From: Flaviflexus salsibiostraticola
Lineage (GTDB): Bacteria > Actinomycetota > Actinomycetes > Actinomycetales > Actinomycetaceae
Assembly: GCF_003952265.1 (NCBI RefSeq)
Contig: NZ_CP034438.1
Span: 62,001-126,000 of the forward strand
DNA length: 64,000 nucleotides
Direction: 5' to 3'
The stretch's first letter is position 1, and each line of letters begins with the position of its first letter. Made by a program: the position numbers and the translations under genes. The notes under the pieces were generated by a model that saw only the letters and a program-made list of their open reading frames with translations, was not told where the DNA came from and did no database searches. This document shows, piece after piece, positions 24,249 through 32,668 of the stretch.

Positions 24249-26317
24249 CAGATCTCCGTTCCAGGGGTGAGGATGAGGTGCTGGGTGGGCCGCGTCATGG
24301 CGACATAGAGGTCACCCGGCTCCGCTATTGTCCCATCGACGATGACCGAGTCGAACTCGAGCCCCTTCGCTTCCCGCGGCGTCATCGTATGGATCTGCGG
24401 ATGATCGATGGCGGGCGGGTTCTCGGAGATGATGGCGATGAGGCCCTGGCCCTCACCGTATTCGGCGGTGAGGAACGCGAGCTCCTGCTCGATCGCGACG
24501 TCCAGCTCCTCGTATCGGAGAGAGCGGTCGACCTCGCGAACGGCGTTGACCGGATGGCGGAGGCTGATGCCGCGCCGGTTCATCGCCGCCTCGGCCTCCT
24601 CGAGTACAGCCGCCGGAGTGCGGTAGGAGATCGTCAGCACCTCTTCTCGCATATGGCTCGCGAGCGGTCCGAGCAGCTCTCGCCAGCCGCCCTCGGGGGC
24701 GCCCGACGGGCGCTGATCGAGGTCGCCGACGATCGTCAGCGACCGGGACGGGACACGCCGGGCAACCATGCGCCACGCGAGGGGCGACAGCTCCTGGGCC
24801 TCGTCGACGACGACGTGCCCGTACGCCCACGTGCGGTCCTGTGCGGCGCGTTCCGCCAGGGGGAGGCGCCTGCCGCCCTGGCGCTGGCGCTCCGCCAGCA
24901 TCCTGCCGGTGACGATACCGCCGCCGAGGTCCATGCTCGCCAGTGTCGCGCTCGCGTACGATTCGAGGCTGTCGTCGTCCGACTCCGCCGCGGGAACGTC
25001 GCCGAGCAGCTCGGCGAGCTCGTCGAGGATTGGAATGTCGGCCTCGGTGAAACCGGATCCTCGCGGTCGCTCGAGCAGGGCACGCTCGTCGTCCGACAGT
25101 TCGGGTGCGAGCCGCTTGAGCAGACCGGGGTGGGCATAGAGGTGCTCGAGGAGCCACGTCGGAGTCGCGGGCAGCCAGCAGAGATTGACGGCGCGGCGGA
25201 CCTGCTCGTTGGACGCGATGTCGGCCTTGAGCCAGTCCTGCTCCTCCGTGTCCGAGACTTCGAGGTACTTCCTCACGAGCTCCTCGATGACGGCGCGGGC
25301 GTAGGACTGGCGCGCCTCATTGTGCGGCCGATCGCCGCGGCGGGCACGCGCGTGGCCGATCGCGATGACGTCGGGCGTCAGCTCGATATCGAAGGAGTTG
25401 ATCCGGAGGGTCGTCGGCGTCGTGAGCGGGCGCTGGAGATAGTCGACGGCGCGCCGCGCGATTCGGACCCAGACGGCTCTGCCCTTGATCTCCTCGACCT
25501 CAGGGCGGTCGACTCCGGTCGCGGTCACCCCTGGGAGAAGATCGGCGACGGTCGACGACACGACGTCGGATTCGCCGAGCGAGGGCAGGACGCGTGAGAT
25601 GTAGGAGAGGAACGAGGGGGAGGGCCCGAGGATGAGGACGCCGGAGTTCGCGAGCCGGTTGCGGTGCGCGTAGAGCAGGTAGGCGGCGCGGTGGAGTGCG
25701 ACGGCGGTCTTGCCGGTGCCGGGGCCGCCCTGAACGATGAGGACGCCGGTGGAGTCGGCGCGGATGATGCGGTCCTGCTCAACCTGAATGGTGGCGACGA
25801 TGTCCCCCATGTGGCCCTGACGGGCGGAGCCGAGAGAGGCCATGAGGGCGCCCTCGCCGGTGAGGTTGAGATTGGCGGTCGCCTCCGTATCCGACGTCAA
25901 CAGCTCATCCTCGACCGAGATGACCTTCCGCAGGCGGGACTGGATGTGGCGGCGGCGCACCATGCCCTGTGGGTTGAGGGCCGTGGCCTGGTAGAACGGC
26001 TCGGCCTGAGGGGCTCGCCAATCGAGAAGAATCACATTGCGATCCTCGTCACGGAGCCCGATGCGCCCGATATGGCCCACGTCACCCGATTCGGTGTCGA
26101 GCCTGCCGAGGACCAGCTGGTGCTCGACGTGCGACAGGCGGGCGAGATGGTCCTCGTAATCTGCCGCGAACGAGTCTCGTTGGAACAGCTCCTCGGGGTT
26201 CCCGCGACCCCCCTGTCGGCGGATCTCCGCCAGTTTGCGGGTGTAGCCCGCAGCTAAGGAGTCGAGCCGTGAGTACGCCCTGTCGACGTAGGCCTGCTCC
26301 TCGGAAACTGCATCCAT
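24248..26317 (-). CDS. HelD/HelR-type RNA polymerase recycling ATPase
   Basis: A 689-residue UvrD-like superfamily 1 ATPase. The family removes stalled RNA polymerase from DNA, and actinobacterial HelR can displace rifampicin from polymerase. Walker A is GGPGTGKTAVALHRAAYLLY. Walker B is VVVDEAQELSPLAW, followed by GDLDQR and the C-terminal AKGLEFDSVIVDG and YVAMTR motifs. The N-terminal coiled-coil arm (residues ~1-60) is the secondary-channel element of HelD. ATG 26317 is supported by GGAG 6 nt upstream; ATG 26335 is an alternative. It could instead act as a DNA helicase. Confidence 0.85.
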   Translation of the reverse strand: MDAVSEEQAYVDRAYSRLDSLAAGYTRKLAEIRRQGGRGNPEELFQRDSFAADYEDHLARLSHVEHQLVLGRLDTESGDVGHIGRIGLRDEDRNVILLDWRAPQAEPFYQATALNPQGMVRRRHIQSRLRKVISVEDELLTSDTEATANLNLTGEGALMASLGSARQGHMGDIVATIQVEQDRIIRADSTGVLIVQGGPGTGKTAVALHRAAYLLYAHRNRLANSGVLILGPSPSFLSYISRVLPSLGESDVVSSTVADLLPGVTATGVDRPEVEEIKGRAVWVRIARRAVDYLQRPLTTPTTLRINSFDIELTPDVIAIGHARARRGDRPHNEARQSYARAVIEELVRKYLEVSDTEEQDWLKADIASNEQVRRAVNLCWLPATPTWLLEHLYAHPGLLKRLAPELSDDERALLERPRGSGFTEADIPILDELAELLGDVPAAESDDDSLESYASATLASMDLGGGIVTGRMLAERQRQGGRRLPLAERAAQDRTWAYGHVVVDEAQELSPLAWRMVARRVPSRSLTIVGDLDQRPSGAPEGGWRELLGPLASHMREEVLTISYRTPAAVLEEAEAAMNRRGISLRHPVNAVREVDRSLRYEELDVAIEQELAFLTAEYGEGQGLIAIISENPPAIDHPQIHTMTPREAKGLEFDSVIVDGTIAEPGDLYVAMTRPTQHLILTPGTEI

Positions 26318-26372
26318 TGATTCTCCATCGCTCATGAGACATACAATTATCCAAGAGAGACAACTGGTTGTC
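26317..26372. promoter_or_regulatory. PAC2-gene promoter with palindrome, divergent from helD-like gene
   Basis: On the plus strand TTGATT (26317-26322) and TACAAT (26342-26347) could serve as -35 and -10 with a 19-nt spacer. A perfect 14-bp palindrome, GACAACTGGTTGTC (26359-26372), lies just after the expected start point and upstream of helD on the other strand. Confidence 0.45.
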
Positions 26373-26393
26373 ATCATCGAGCGGAGGTGGAGC

Positions 26394-27314
26394 ATGACGG
26401 ACCTGCTGGAATTCACGTCGGATCCCGACGAGGCCCCGCAGCAGATCTCGACACTCATCTGCGCGGTCGGCGGAGGCCCGTTCGACGCCGGGGGGATCGC
26501 GGGATCGATCGCCCAATCCTTCGGAGAGGGCGAACTCATCGCCTCCTTCGACCCGGATCTCATCTTCGACTTCCGCTCCGAGCGGCCCATGATCACCTTC
26601 GAGAACGGCGCAATGACCCGCATGGTCGACCCGCGCCTCGACGTGTTCGTCGTCGAGGACATCGAGGGCGAAAAGCTTCTCATCCTGCGCGGCAACGAGC
26701 CGGATCTGCGCTGGCATTCGCTTGCCGAGGGCGTGCTTCAGCTCGCGACCCAGTTCGGCGTGGAGAAGTTCTACGCCATCGGCGGATTGCCGTCCGGGAT
26801 ACCGCACACGAGACCGGTCGATCTGCTCATCCGCGGTTATCGCCGGACCCACCCCGAGCAGGACGCGACCTACATTCAGTCCGTCAACTTCTCCGAGTTC
26901 CTCGTCTACACACTGGGCACGTCCGGAATCGACACGTCATCGGTCCTCGCCCGGGTGCCCTTCTACCTCGTCAACGGCGTCTATGCCGCGGCTGCGGGTG
27001 CGGTAGCCACGTTCGTGGCCGACGATTCGGGACTGGCGCTGCCCGTCGGCGACCTCGAGCGCGTCGCCCAGACCGAGTCCGACCAGATTGAGGCCGTGTA
27101 CGGCGAGCAGGAGGACTTCCGCTCGCTCGTCGCCTCCCTCGAGGACGACTACGACACGGAGGGGCCGAACTCGGGCTTCATCCTGCCCAATGATGAGCTT
27201 CCAGAGATCCCCACCGCTGACGAGATCGGGGAGGCCGCGGAGAAGTACCTGGCTCGTCGCACCGACAGGCCCCAGCGGAAGCGGGGTCGGCACGCCCGAC
27301 GCCCAGAGGAGTAG
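26394..27314 (+). CDS. PAC2 family protein
   Basis: A 306-residue protein of the PAC2 family, whose eukaryotic members are proteasome assembly chaperones. Bacterial function is not established. Family features are VGGGPFDAGGIAGS near residue 29, the DLIFDFRSERP segment, and the YAIGGLPSGIPHTRP loop. A highly charged, basic C-terminal tail follows. ATG 26394 has GGAGGTGGAG directly upstream. The downstream MFS gene begins 3 nt after its stop. No proteasome genes are visible in this window. Confidence 0.85.
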   Translation: MTDLLEFTSDPDEAPQQISTLICAVGGGPFDAGGIAGSIAQSFGEGELIASFDPDLIFDFRSERPMITFENGAMTRMVDPRLDVFVVEDIEGEKLLILRGNEPDLRWHSLAEGVLQLATQFGVEKFYAIGGLPSGIPHTRPVDLLIRGYRRTHPEQDATYIQSVNFSEFLVYTLGTSGIDTSSVLARVPFYLVNGVYAAAAGAVATFVADDSGLALPVGDLERVAQTESDQIEAVYGEQEDFRSLVASLEDDYDTEGPNSGFILPNDELPEIPTADEIGEAAEKYLARRTDRPQRKRGRHARRPEE

Positions 27315-27317
27315 TCT

Positions 27318-28646
27318 GTGCGGATCTGGCTGGCGGGTATGGCCATCTACATTATGGCCATCGCCGCACGCACCAGCTTCGGCGTCGCATCGCTCGACGC
27401 GCTCGCCCGATTCGACATCTCGGCAGCGGAGCTGTCGATGTTCACCGTCATCCAGCTCGGCGTCTATGCGGCCTGCCAGATTCCGCTCGGCATGCTCCTC
27501 GATCGCTTCGGCTCGCGGCCGATTCTCGTCATCGGCGCCATCATCCTCGCGGGCGGCCAGATCTGGCTTGCGCTCGCCGCCACCTATCCGTCGGCGCTTG
27601 CCGCCCGGGTTCTCATCGGCATGGGCGATGCCTCGGCGTTCACGTCTGTGCTCCGGCTCGTTCCGCAGTGGTTCCCGCCGCGACGGGTGCCGCTGTTCAC
27701 GCAGCTGACGGGAATCGGCGGTCAGGCGGGGCAGGTCATCTCCTCCATCCCGTTCGCGATGATGCTCGCCCGGTTCGGGTGGGAGACCGCCTTCATCTCG
27801 CTCGGGCTCACGGGCGCGGCGGTCGCCCTCATCGCCGCCCTCTTCATCAGGGAGAAGGAGAGGTTCTCGACGTCGACGACGAAGACGAGCGGGGGTACCT
27901 TCAGCCACCCGGGGGTGTGGCAGGGCTTCTGGACGCACTTCACCCTCGGTTTCCCGGGGCACGTCTTCCTCCTGCTGTGGGGAGTGCCGTTCATGGTCGC
28001 CAACGGCATCGACCAGCAGACGGCGGCGGCCATGCTCATCATCGCCGCCGCCGCGGGCGTCGTCACCGGGCCGCTCGTCGCACGCATGACCTCACGGCAT
28101 CCGCTGCGCCGGCCGATGCCGATCGTGGCCATCATCGCGGTCTTCACTCTCTCGTGGGCGTACCTGCTGCTCATTCCGCGACCGATCCGCCTGTGGGAGT
28201 TCGCGGTGCTCCTCGTCGTCATCGCCCTGACCGGATCCGGCTCGTCGATCGCCTTCGATCTCGGTCGCACGGCAGTCCCGCTCAGCAGGCTCGGCACCGC
28301 GAACGGCATGATCAATCAGGGAGGCTTCGTCGCCGCGCTCAGCGCGTCCTTCCTCATCGGGCTCGTCCTCGACTGGCGGGCACCGGACGGCGACTACAGT
28401 ACGGGCGACTTCAAGCTCGCTATGGCCTCGCAGTTCATCATCGTCGCGATCGGTGTCGTCGGCTTCCTCGCGGTCAGCCCCTTCGCGAAACGTCGATTCG
28501 AGAGGGACCGGGGACTGCGAATCGTCCCTGCGAGGGTCGCGATCGAGCGGATCATTCGGGAACGTCGTGCAGAGGCGCGGCGGAGGGAATCAGATCAGAG
28601 TAGAGCCGGGCGGGCAGCGGGAGACGATGCACCTCCCGGTGCATAG
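27318..28646 (+). CDS. Major facilitator superfamily transporter
   Basis: A 442-residue membrane protein with about 12 hydrophobic helices. The MFS motif A region LGMLLDRFGSRPI sits between helices 2 and 3. The start is GTG 27318, with GAGGAG 8 nt upstream, and it is coupled to the PAC2 gene. The basic tail (RRESDQSRAGRAAGD) overlaps the convergent spermidine synthase-like gene by 95 nt. The substrate cannot be read from the sequence. Confidence 0.85.
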   Translation: MRIWLAGMAIYIMAIAARTSFGVASLDALARFDISAAELSMFTVIQLGVYAACQIPLGMLLDRFGSRPILVIGAIILAGGQIWLALAATYPSALAARVLIGMGDASAFTSVLRLVPQWFPPRRVPLFTQLTGIGGQAGQVISSIPFAMMLARFGWETAFISLGLTGAAVALIAALFIREKERFSTSTTKTSGGTFSHPGVWQGFWTHFTLGFPGHVFLLLWGVPFMVANGIDQQTAAAMLIIAAAAGVVTGPLVARMTSRHPLRRPMPIVAIIAVFTLSWAYLLLIPRPIRLWEFAVLLVVIALTGSGSSIAFDLGRTAVPLSRLGTANGMINQGGFVAALSASFLIGLVLDWRAPDGDYSTGDFKLAMASQFIIVAIGVVGFLAVSPFAKRRFERDRGLRIVPARVAIERIIRERRAEARRRESDQSRAGRAAGDDAPPGA

Positions 28647-29301
28647 CCGGCCAGGGGGCCATCGAGGCGCCGACCGTGATGTTGCCGTAGCGCCTGCCCG
28701 ACCAGACGGCGGGATCGGTGATGGCGACGACGTGGTCGAACACCGCCATGAGGGTGGCGAGCTCCGGCTTGTAGTGGCGGGAGAGATTGACGAGATAGAC
28801 GCCGTCGGGTGCCAGAGCGCTCCTCGCATCGACCGCCGCCTCGTACGTCATGAGCTGATAGGGGACCGTCCCCTGGGCGAAGGCGTCCCGCACGATGATG
28901 TCCCAGCCACGGCCGGCCTGGCCCCGCATGACCGAGCGGCCCTCCGCGACCCTGATCCGCAGCTGCGGTGACCGGGGGAGGGGAAACCATTCGCGGACCT
29001 TCTCGGCGAGAATCGTGTCGATCTCGACGGCGAGCTGGTGGGCCTGGGGGTGGGAGGAGGAGAATGCGCGGGCCAGCGCGCATCCGGCCCCGCCGATGTG
29101 GAGGGCCCTCATCTTCGTGCCCCGCGGGCGGGCCGCCTCGGCGAGGATGCGCATGTGCTGCATGTACTCGAACTCGAGGTACTCGGGGTCGTCCAGATCG
29201 ATCGCCGACGAGGGCACCCCGTCCAGATAGAGTATGAGCAGCGAAGGGCGATCGGGATCGACCTCGATGCGGGCGGTTCCCATCGTCGTCATTTCTTCCA
29301 T
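28552..29301 (-). CDS. Spermidine synthase-like methyltransferase-fold protein
   Basis: A 249-residue Rossmann-fold protein resembling spermidine synthases. The nucleotide-binding motif LHIGGAGCALARA is at residues ~73-85. The polyamine synthase segment following it is VRDAF at ~150, where true enzymes usually have a DxxD-type pair. Substrate identity is therefore doubtful. The start ATG 29301 is supported by a -10 (TAGGCT) 7 nt upstream. Its 3' end overlaps the convergent MFS gene by 95 nt. Confidence 0.75.
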   Translation of the reverse strand: MEEMTTMGTARIEVDPDRPSLLILYLDGVPSSAIDLDDPEYLEFEYMQHMRILAEAARPRGTKMRALHIGGAGCALARAFSSSHPQAHQLAVEIDTILAEKVREWFPLPRSPQLRIRVAEGRSVMRGQAGRGWDIIVRDAFAQGTVPYQLMTYEAAVDARSALAPDGVYLVNLSRHYKPELATLMAVFDHVVAITDPAVWSGRRYGNITVGASMAPWPAMHREVHRLPLPARLYSDLIPSAAPLHDVPE

Positions 29302-29308
29302 GCCCACC

Positions 29309-29314
29309 AGCCTA
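29309..29314 (-). promoter_or_regulatory. -10 hexamer TAGGCT of the spermidine synthase-like gene
   Basis: On the minus strand TAGGCT ends 7 nt before ATG 29301, with no Shine-Dalgarno between. It is the same hexamer and spacing class as pgsA. Confidence 0.5.
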
Positions 29315-29326
29315 AGGGAGGCGTCC

Positions 29327-30532
29327 ATGTCTCGCGGCCCGCGCTCGGCCTCCGCCCGCCGGTCACTCGGCAGCGATGACTCGCAGACGCCGATCCTCCA
29401 CGTCGACATGGATGCGTTCTTCGTCGAGGTCGAACTCCTTGAAAGGCCACACCTGCGCGGCCTGCCGGTCGCTGTGGGCGGCGCGGAGCGCGGCGTCGTC
29501 ACCTCAGCGTCCTACGAGGCACGCTCCTTCGGTGTCAATTCCGCCATGCCGGTGGCGCAGGCGAAGCGCCTCTGCCCCGACCTCATCATGATCCCCGTCC
29601 GGCACGGCGTGTACTCGGCGGTGTCCCGCCGCGTCATGGAGATCCTCGGCTCGTTCACGCCACTGCTCGAACAGGTCTCCGTCGACGAGGCGTTCCTCGA
29701 CGTGTCGGGCGACCGGAGGCGCACCCCCGTCCAGATCGCCACTCTCATCCGCGAGGAGATCAGGGCCAGGGAGGGAGTGCCCGCCTCCGTCGGCATCGCC
29801 GCCACCAAGCACGTCGCGAAGATCGCCTCCGCGCACGCGAAGCCCGACGGTCTACTCCTCGTCCCCAGGTCCGAGACCGCCGCCTTCCTCGGCGAGCTGC
29901 CGCTCGGCGCGATCTGGGGCGTCGGCGAGGCGACGAGAAAACGGCTCGAGCAGCGCGGCATCCGCTCCGTCTCCGATATTCGAGAGCTCTCACGTGACGA
30001 CCTCGAGCGCGTGCTCGGCAGGTCGGGGGTGAAGCTGTGGGAGCTCGCGAACGGGATCGACCCGCGCCCCGTCGTCACCTCGCGGCCGGAGAAGTCGATC
30101 GGCAGGGAGGAGACGTCGTTCGATCTGCTCACCGATCCGGACCACGTGCGGGCGCGGATGCTCGAGCAGGCCCATGACTGTGCGCGGCGCCTGCGCGCCC
30201 GCTCGCTCGTCGCATGGCGCGTCACCATCAAGGTCCGCGACGCCTCCTTCACGACCATCACCCGCTCCCACACCCTTCAGGCCCCGACAAACCTCGCCCA
30301 CGAGATCTACCGCGTGGCATCGACGCTGCTGGAGATGCCGCGCGGCGGGGTGCGCCTCATCGGGGTGCGGGTGGAGAACCTCGAGCCGGGGGACTCGGGC
30401 CAGGCCACGCTCGAGGACGGCGGACGCACCGAGCAGGCTGAAAAAGCCCTGGACACAATCAGGAAACGCTTCGGGACGGGGGCAGTGGGACCCGGCACCC
30501 TGCTATCGGGATCGGAGGGGGAGCGGCTATGA
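29327..30532 (+). CDS. dinB: DNA polymerase IV (DinB, Y-family)
   Basis: A 401-residue translesion polymerase. Catalytic motifs are HVDMDAFF near residue 25 and SVDEAFLD near 120. VGIAATKHVAKIAS and the helix-hairpin-helix GVGEATRKRLE follow, with a little-finger domain at the C-terminus. ATG 29327 has GGGAGG 7 nt upstream. The extreme C-terminus shows no obvious beta-clamp motif of the usual QxxLF form. No LexA box is seen upstream, so it may not belong to the SOS regulon here. Confidence 0.93.
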   Translation: MSRGPRSASARRSLGSDDSQTPILHVDMDAFFVEVELLERPHLRGLPVAVGGAERGVVTSASYEARSFGVNSAMPVAQAKRLCPDLIMIPVRHGVYSAVSRRVMEILGSFTPLLEQVSVDEAFLDVSGDRRRTPVQIATLIREEIRAREGVPASVGIAATKHVAKIASAHAKPDGLLLVPRSETAAFLGELPLGAIWGVGEATRKRLEQRGIRSVSDIRELSRDDLERVLGRSGVKLWELANGIDPRPVVTSRPEKSIGREETSFDLLTDPDHVRARMLEQAHDCARRLRARSLVAWRVTIKVRDASFTTITRSHTLQAPTNLAHEIYRVASTLLEMPRGGVRLIGVRVENLEPGDSGQATLEDGGRTEQAEKALDTIRKRFGTGAVGPGTLLSGSEGERL

Positions 30533-30561
30533 TGGGGAGGTACGACACTAGGGAGGTTGCC

Positions 30562-30930
30562 ATGGCGCTGTCGGAATACGAGCAGAAGATGCTCGAGCAG
30601 CTCGAGGCTCAGCTCCGCGACGAGGATCCTAAGCTCGCTGAGTCATTTCAACCTGCCCGTCAGGTCTCGCTCAAGAGGCTCGTCCTCGGAGTGTTCATCA
30701 TCGTCGCCGGTCTCGGCGTCCTCGTCGCCGCGGTCGCCTTCAGCCTGAGCTGGCTGGGCATCATCGGCTTCGTCGTCATGCTCGGCGGAGCGATGTACAC
30801 GTTCTCAGGCCCGATCGGGTCAATCTCGGCCAATTCTGGGTCCACACAGCCGAGCGGGGACCCGAAGGCCTCCTTCATGTCCCGCCAAGAGGAGATGTGG
30901 AACCGCCGCCGCGAGCAGGACGGCCGCTGA
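30562..30930 (+). CDS. DUF3040 membrane protein
   Basis: A 122-residue protein of the DUF3040 family, commonly found before mraZ in actinobacteria. The N-terminal motif ALSEYEQKMLEQLEAQLRDEDP is followed by two membrane helices (residues ~38-58 and ~62-82) and a polar tail. ATG 30562 has GGGAGG about 6 nt upstream. It starts 29 nt after dinB ends. A classical terminator follows, so it is separate from the dcw transcript. Confidence 0.86.
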   Translation: MALSEYEQKMLEQLEAQLRDEDPKLAESFQPARQVSLKRLVLGVFIIVAGLGVLVAAVAFSLSWLGIIGFVVMLGGAMYTFSGPIGSISANSGSTQPSGDPKASFMSRQEEMWNRRREQDGR

Positions 30931-30958
30931 CCCCCACATCCCTCCACCGCTTTCGATG

Positions 30959-30980
30959 ACCCGGCTTCGGCCGGGTTTTT
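30959..30980 (+). terminator. Rho-independent terminator after DUF3040 gene
   Basis: A 7-bp stem ACCCGGC/GCCGGGT with a TTCG loop, followed by a run of five T. It isolates the dcw cluster from upstream transcription. Confidence 0.9.
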
Positions 30981-31135
30981 CGTGCGCTCAGAGTGCCCAG
31001 CGCGACGCTCCGAGCCGAGCGGACGCTCCGCGCGATTCGGCCGTGCCTGAGAGACCCCTGAAGGGACCTTTTCCCCTCCACCCGCCAATCCCTTGTCATT
31101 GCAGTGAATTCTCGATGAGACGCACGCGTTTGCCC

Positions 31136-31167
31136 TTGCACGTGGGGGGAAGTGGGGTAAAGTGGGG
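31136..31167 (+). promoter_or_regulatory. mraZ promoter with triple MraZ-type operator
   Basis: -35 TTGCAC (31136-31141) and -10 TAAAGT (31158-31163) are 16 nt apart. GTGGGG occurs at 31142, 31152 and 31162, exactly 10 bp apart. MraZ is known to bind direct repeats of TGGGN with 10-bp spacing at its own promoter. The repeats fill the spacer and overlap the -10, so binding should repress. Confidence 0.85.
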
Positions 31168-31196
31168 CGCAGTTGATGGCCGGGGAGGTGTATCAG

Positions 31197-31628
31197 ATGT
31201 TCCTAGGCACGTACGAGCCCAAACTCGACGACAAGGGACGCCTGATTCTGCCTGCCAAGTACCGTGAGCAGCTCGCTGGCGGTCTGGTCATCACGCGCGG
31301 TCAAGAGCACTGTCTCTATGTGTTCAAGGTCGAGGACTTCATGCAGATGCAGGAGGACGCCCGGAAGGCCCCCCTCTCCAACAAGGAGGCCCGCAACTAT
31401 CTGCGGGTTTTCCTCTCGGGAGCGGTCGACCAGGAGCCCGACAAGCAGGGTCGGATCACGATCCCTGCGAACCTGCGGGCGTATGCGGACCTCGAGCGCG
31501 ACCTCGCGGTCATCGGCGCGGGCAGCCGCGTCGAGATCTGGAACTCGCAGGCATGGACCAGCTTCCTGGAAGAGCAGGAGGCCGCGTTCGCCGAGCGGGA
31601 CGAAGAGATCATCCCAGGAGTTCTATAG
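31197..31628 (+). CDS. mraZ: Transcriptional regulator MraZ
   Basis: A 143-residue AbrB-fold regulator of the dcw cluster. It carries two SpoVT/AbrB-like repeats: [20 protein letters not shown] near the start and a second unit with [16 protein letters not shown] near residue 88. ATG 31197 (MFLGTYEP) is the conserved start, with GGGGAGGTG 6-8 nt upstream. TTG 31173 and ATG 31176 would add only residues lacking conservation. It begins the long wall/division operon. Confidence 0.95.
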   Translation: MFLGTYEPKLDDKGRLILPAKYREQLAGGLVITRGQEHCLYVFKVEDFMQMQEDARKAPLSNKEARNYLRVFLSGAVDQEPDKQGRITIPANLRAYADLERDLAVIGAGSRVEIWNSQAWTSFLEEQEAAFAERDEEIIPGVL

Positions 31629-31632
31629 CCGT

Positions 31633-31708
31633 CTTGGCGGCGGCCCCCTCCCGTGGTTCTGGCACCAATTCCCCAATGCCAGAGATACGGGAGGGGACCA
31701 CCGTCAAG
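31633..31708 (+). ncRNA. Structured RNA between mraZ and rsmH, resembles the actinobacterial mraW motif
   Basis: A three-tier hairpin is readable. The outer helix CTTGGCGG (31633-31640) pairs with CCGTCAAG (31701-31708), with one G-U. The middle helix CCCCTCCCGT (31645-31654) pairs with ACGGGAGGGG (31687-31696). The inner helix TCTGGCA (31658-31664) pairs with TGCCAGA (31677-31683), with a 12-nt loop. It ends just before the rsmH Shine-Dalgarno (AGGAGGT, 31717-31723). The published mraW RNA motif occupies this place in actinobacteria; assignment needs a covariance-model match. Confidence 0.7.
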
Positions 31709-31726
31709 GCTTCATCAGGAGGTGCC

Positions 31727-32668
31727 ATGAGCGCAGCAGACAAGCATGTTCCCGTGCTCGTCGACACCTGCATGGAGCTCCTCGCGCCCGCACTCGACGG
31801 TCCCGCCCTCCTGTTCGATGCGACGCTCGGCATGGGCGGCCACACCGAGGCGGCGCTGACGAGGTTCCCCGAGCTCCGTGTCGTCGGGATCGACCGCGAC
31901 CCGGAGGCGATCCGGCTTGCCTCGGAGAGGCTGGCCCCCTTCGGGGACCGGTTCACCGCCGAGCATGCTGAGTACGACATGATCGACGAGATCGCCGAGA
32001 AGCATGGTCGACCGAACGCGATCCTCATGGATCTCGGCGTCTCCTCCCTCCAGCTCGACGACGCGAGCCGCGGCTTCGCCTACTCCCAGGACGCTCCGCT
32101 CGACATGCGGATGGACACCTCGCAGGGACGGACGGCGGCTGAGCTCATCGCCGAGTCCTCCCATGGGGAGCTCGCCCGGATCATCTCCCATTACGGGGAG
32201 GAGAAGTTCGCGTCGCGGATCGCGTCGCGGATCGTCGAGCACCCGAACAGGGCGTCGCTGACCACAGCCGAGCTCGCCGAGCTCGTCAAGTCCGCGATCC
32301 CGGCCGCGGCCCGACGAACGGGCGGCAACCCGGCGAAGCGGACGTTCCAGGCTCTGCGCATCGCGGTCAACGATGAGCTCGGCATCCTCGAGCGGGCGAT
32401 CCCGCGGGCAATGGCGGTGCTCCAGGTCGGCGGCAGACTCGTCGTCGAGTCATATCACTCGCTCGAGGACCGCATCGTCAAACGGGCCATGCAGGGCATG
32501 TCAGCCTCGACGACACCGATCGGCGTCCCGATCCAGATGGACTCCCCACCCTTCCGACTTCTCACCAAACGTGCGATTCAGGCCGATGAGGCCGAGATCG
32601 CGGCGAATCCCCGATCAGCGTCGGTACGTGTCCGTGCCTGCGAAAAACTCCACGAAGGAAGACGATGA
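31727..32668 (+). CDS. rsmH: 16S rRNA (cytosine-1402-N4) methyltransferase RsmH (MraW)
   Basis: A 313-residue SAM-dependent enzyme that N4-methylates C1402 in the 16S rRNA decoding centre. Family motifs are HVPVLVDTCMELL at the N-terminus, DATLGMGGHTEA near residue 31, LMDLGVSSLQLDDASRGF near 103, and SYHSLEDRIVK near 245. ATG 31727 has AGGAGG 4-8 nt upstream. The stop overlaps ftsL by 4 nt. The long RNA hairpin upstream may control its translation. Confidence 0.96.
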   Translation: MSAADKHVPVLVDTCMELLAPALDGPALLFDATLGMGGHTEAALTRFPELRVVGIDRDPEAIRLASERLAPFGDRFTAEHAEYDMIDEIAEKHGRPNAILMDLGVSSLQLDDASRGFAYSQDAPLDMRMDTSQGRTAAELIAESSHGELARIISHYGEEKFASRIASRIVEHPNRASLTTAELAELVKSAIPAAARRTGGNPAKRTFQALRIAVNDELGILERAIPRAMAVLQVGGRLVVESYHSLEDRIVKRAMQGMSASTTPIGVPIQMDSPPFRLLTKRAIQADEAEIAANPRSASVRVRACEKLHEGRR

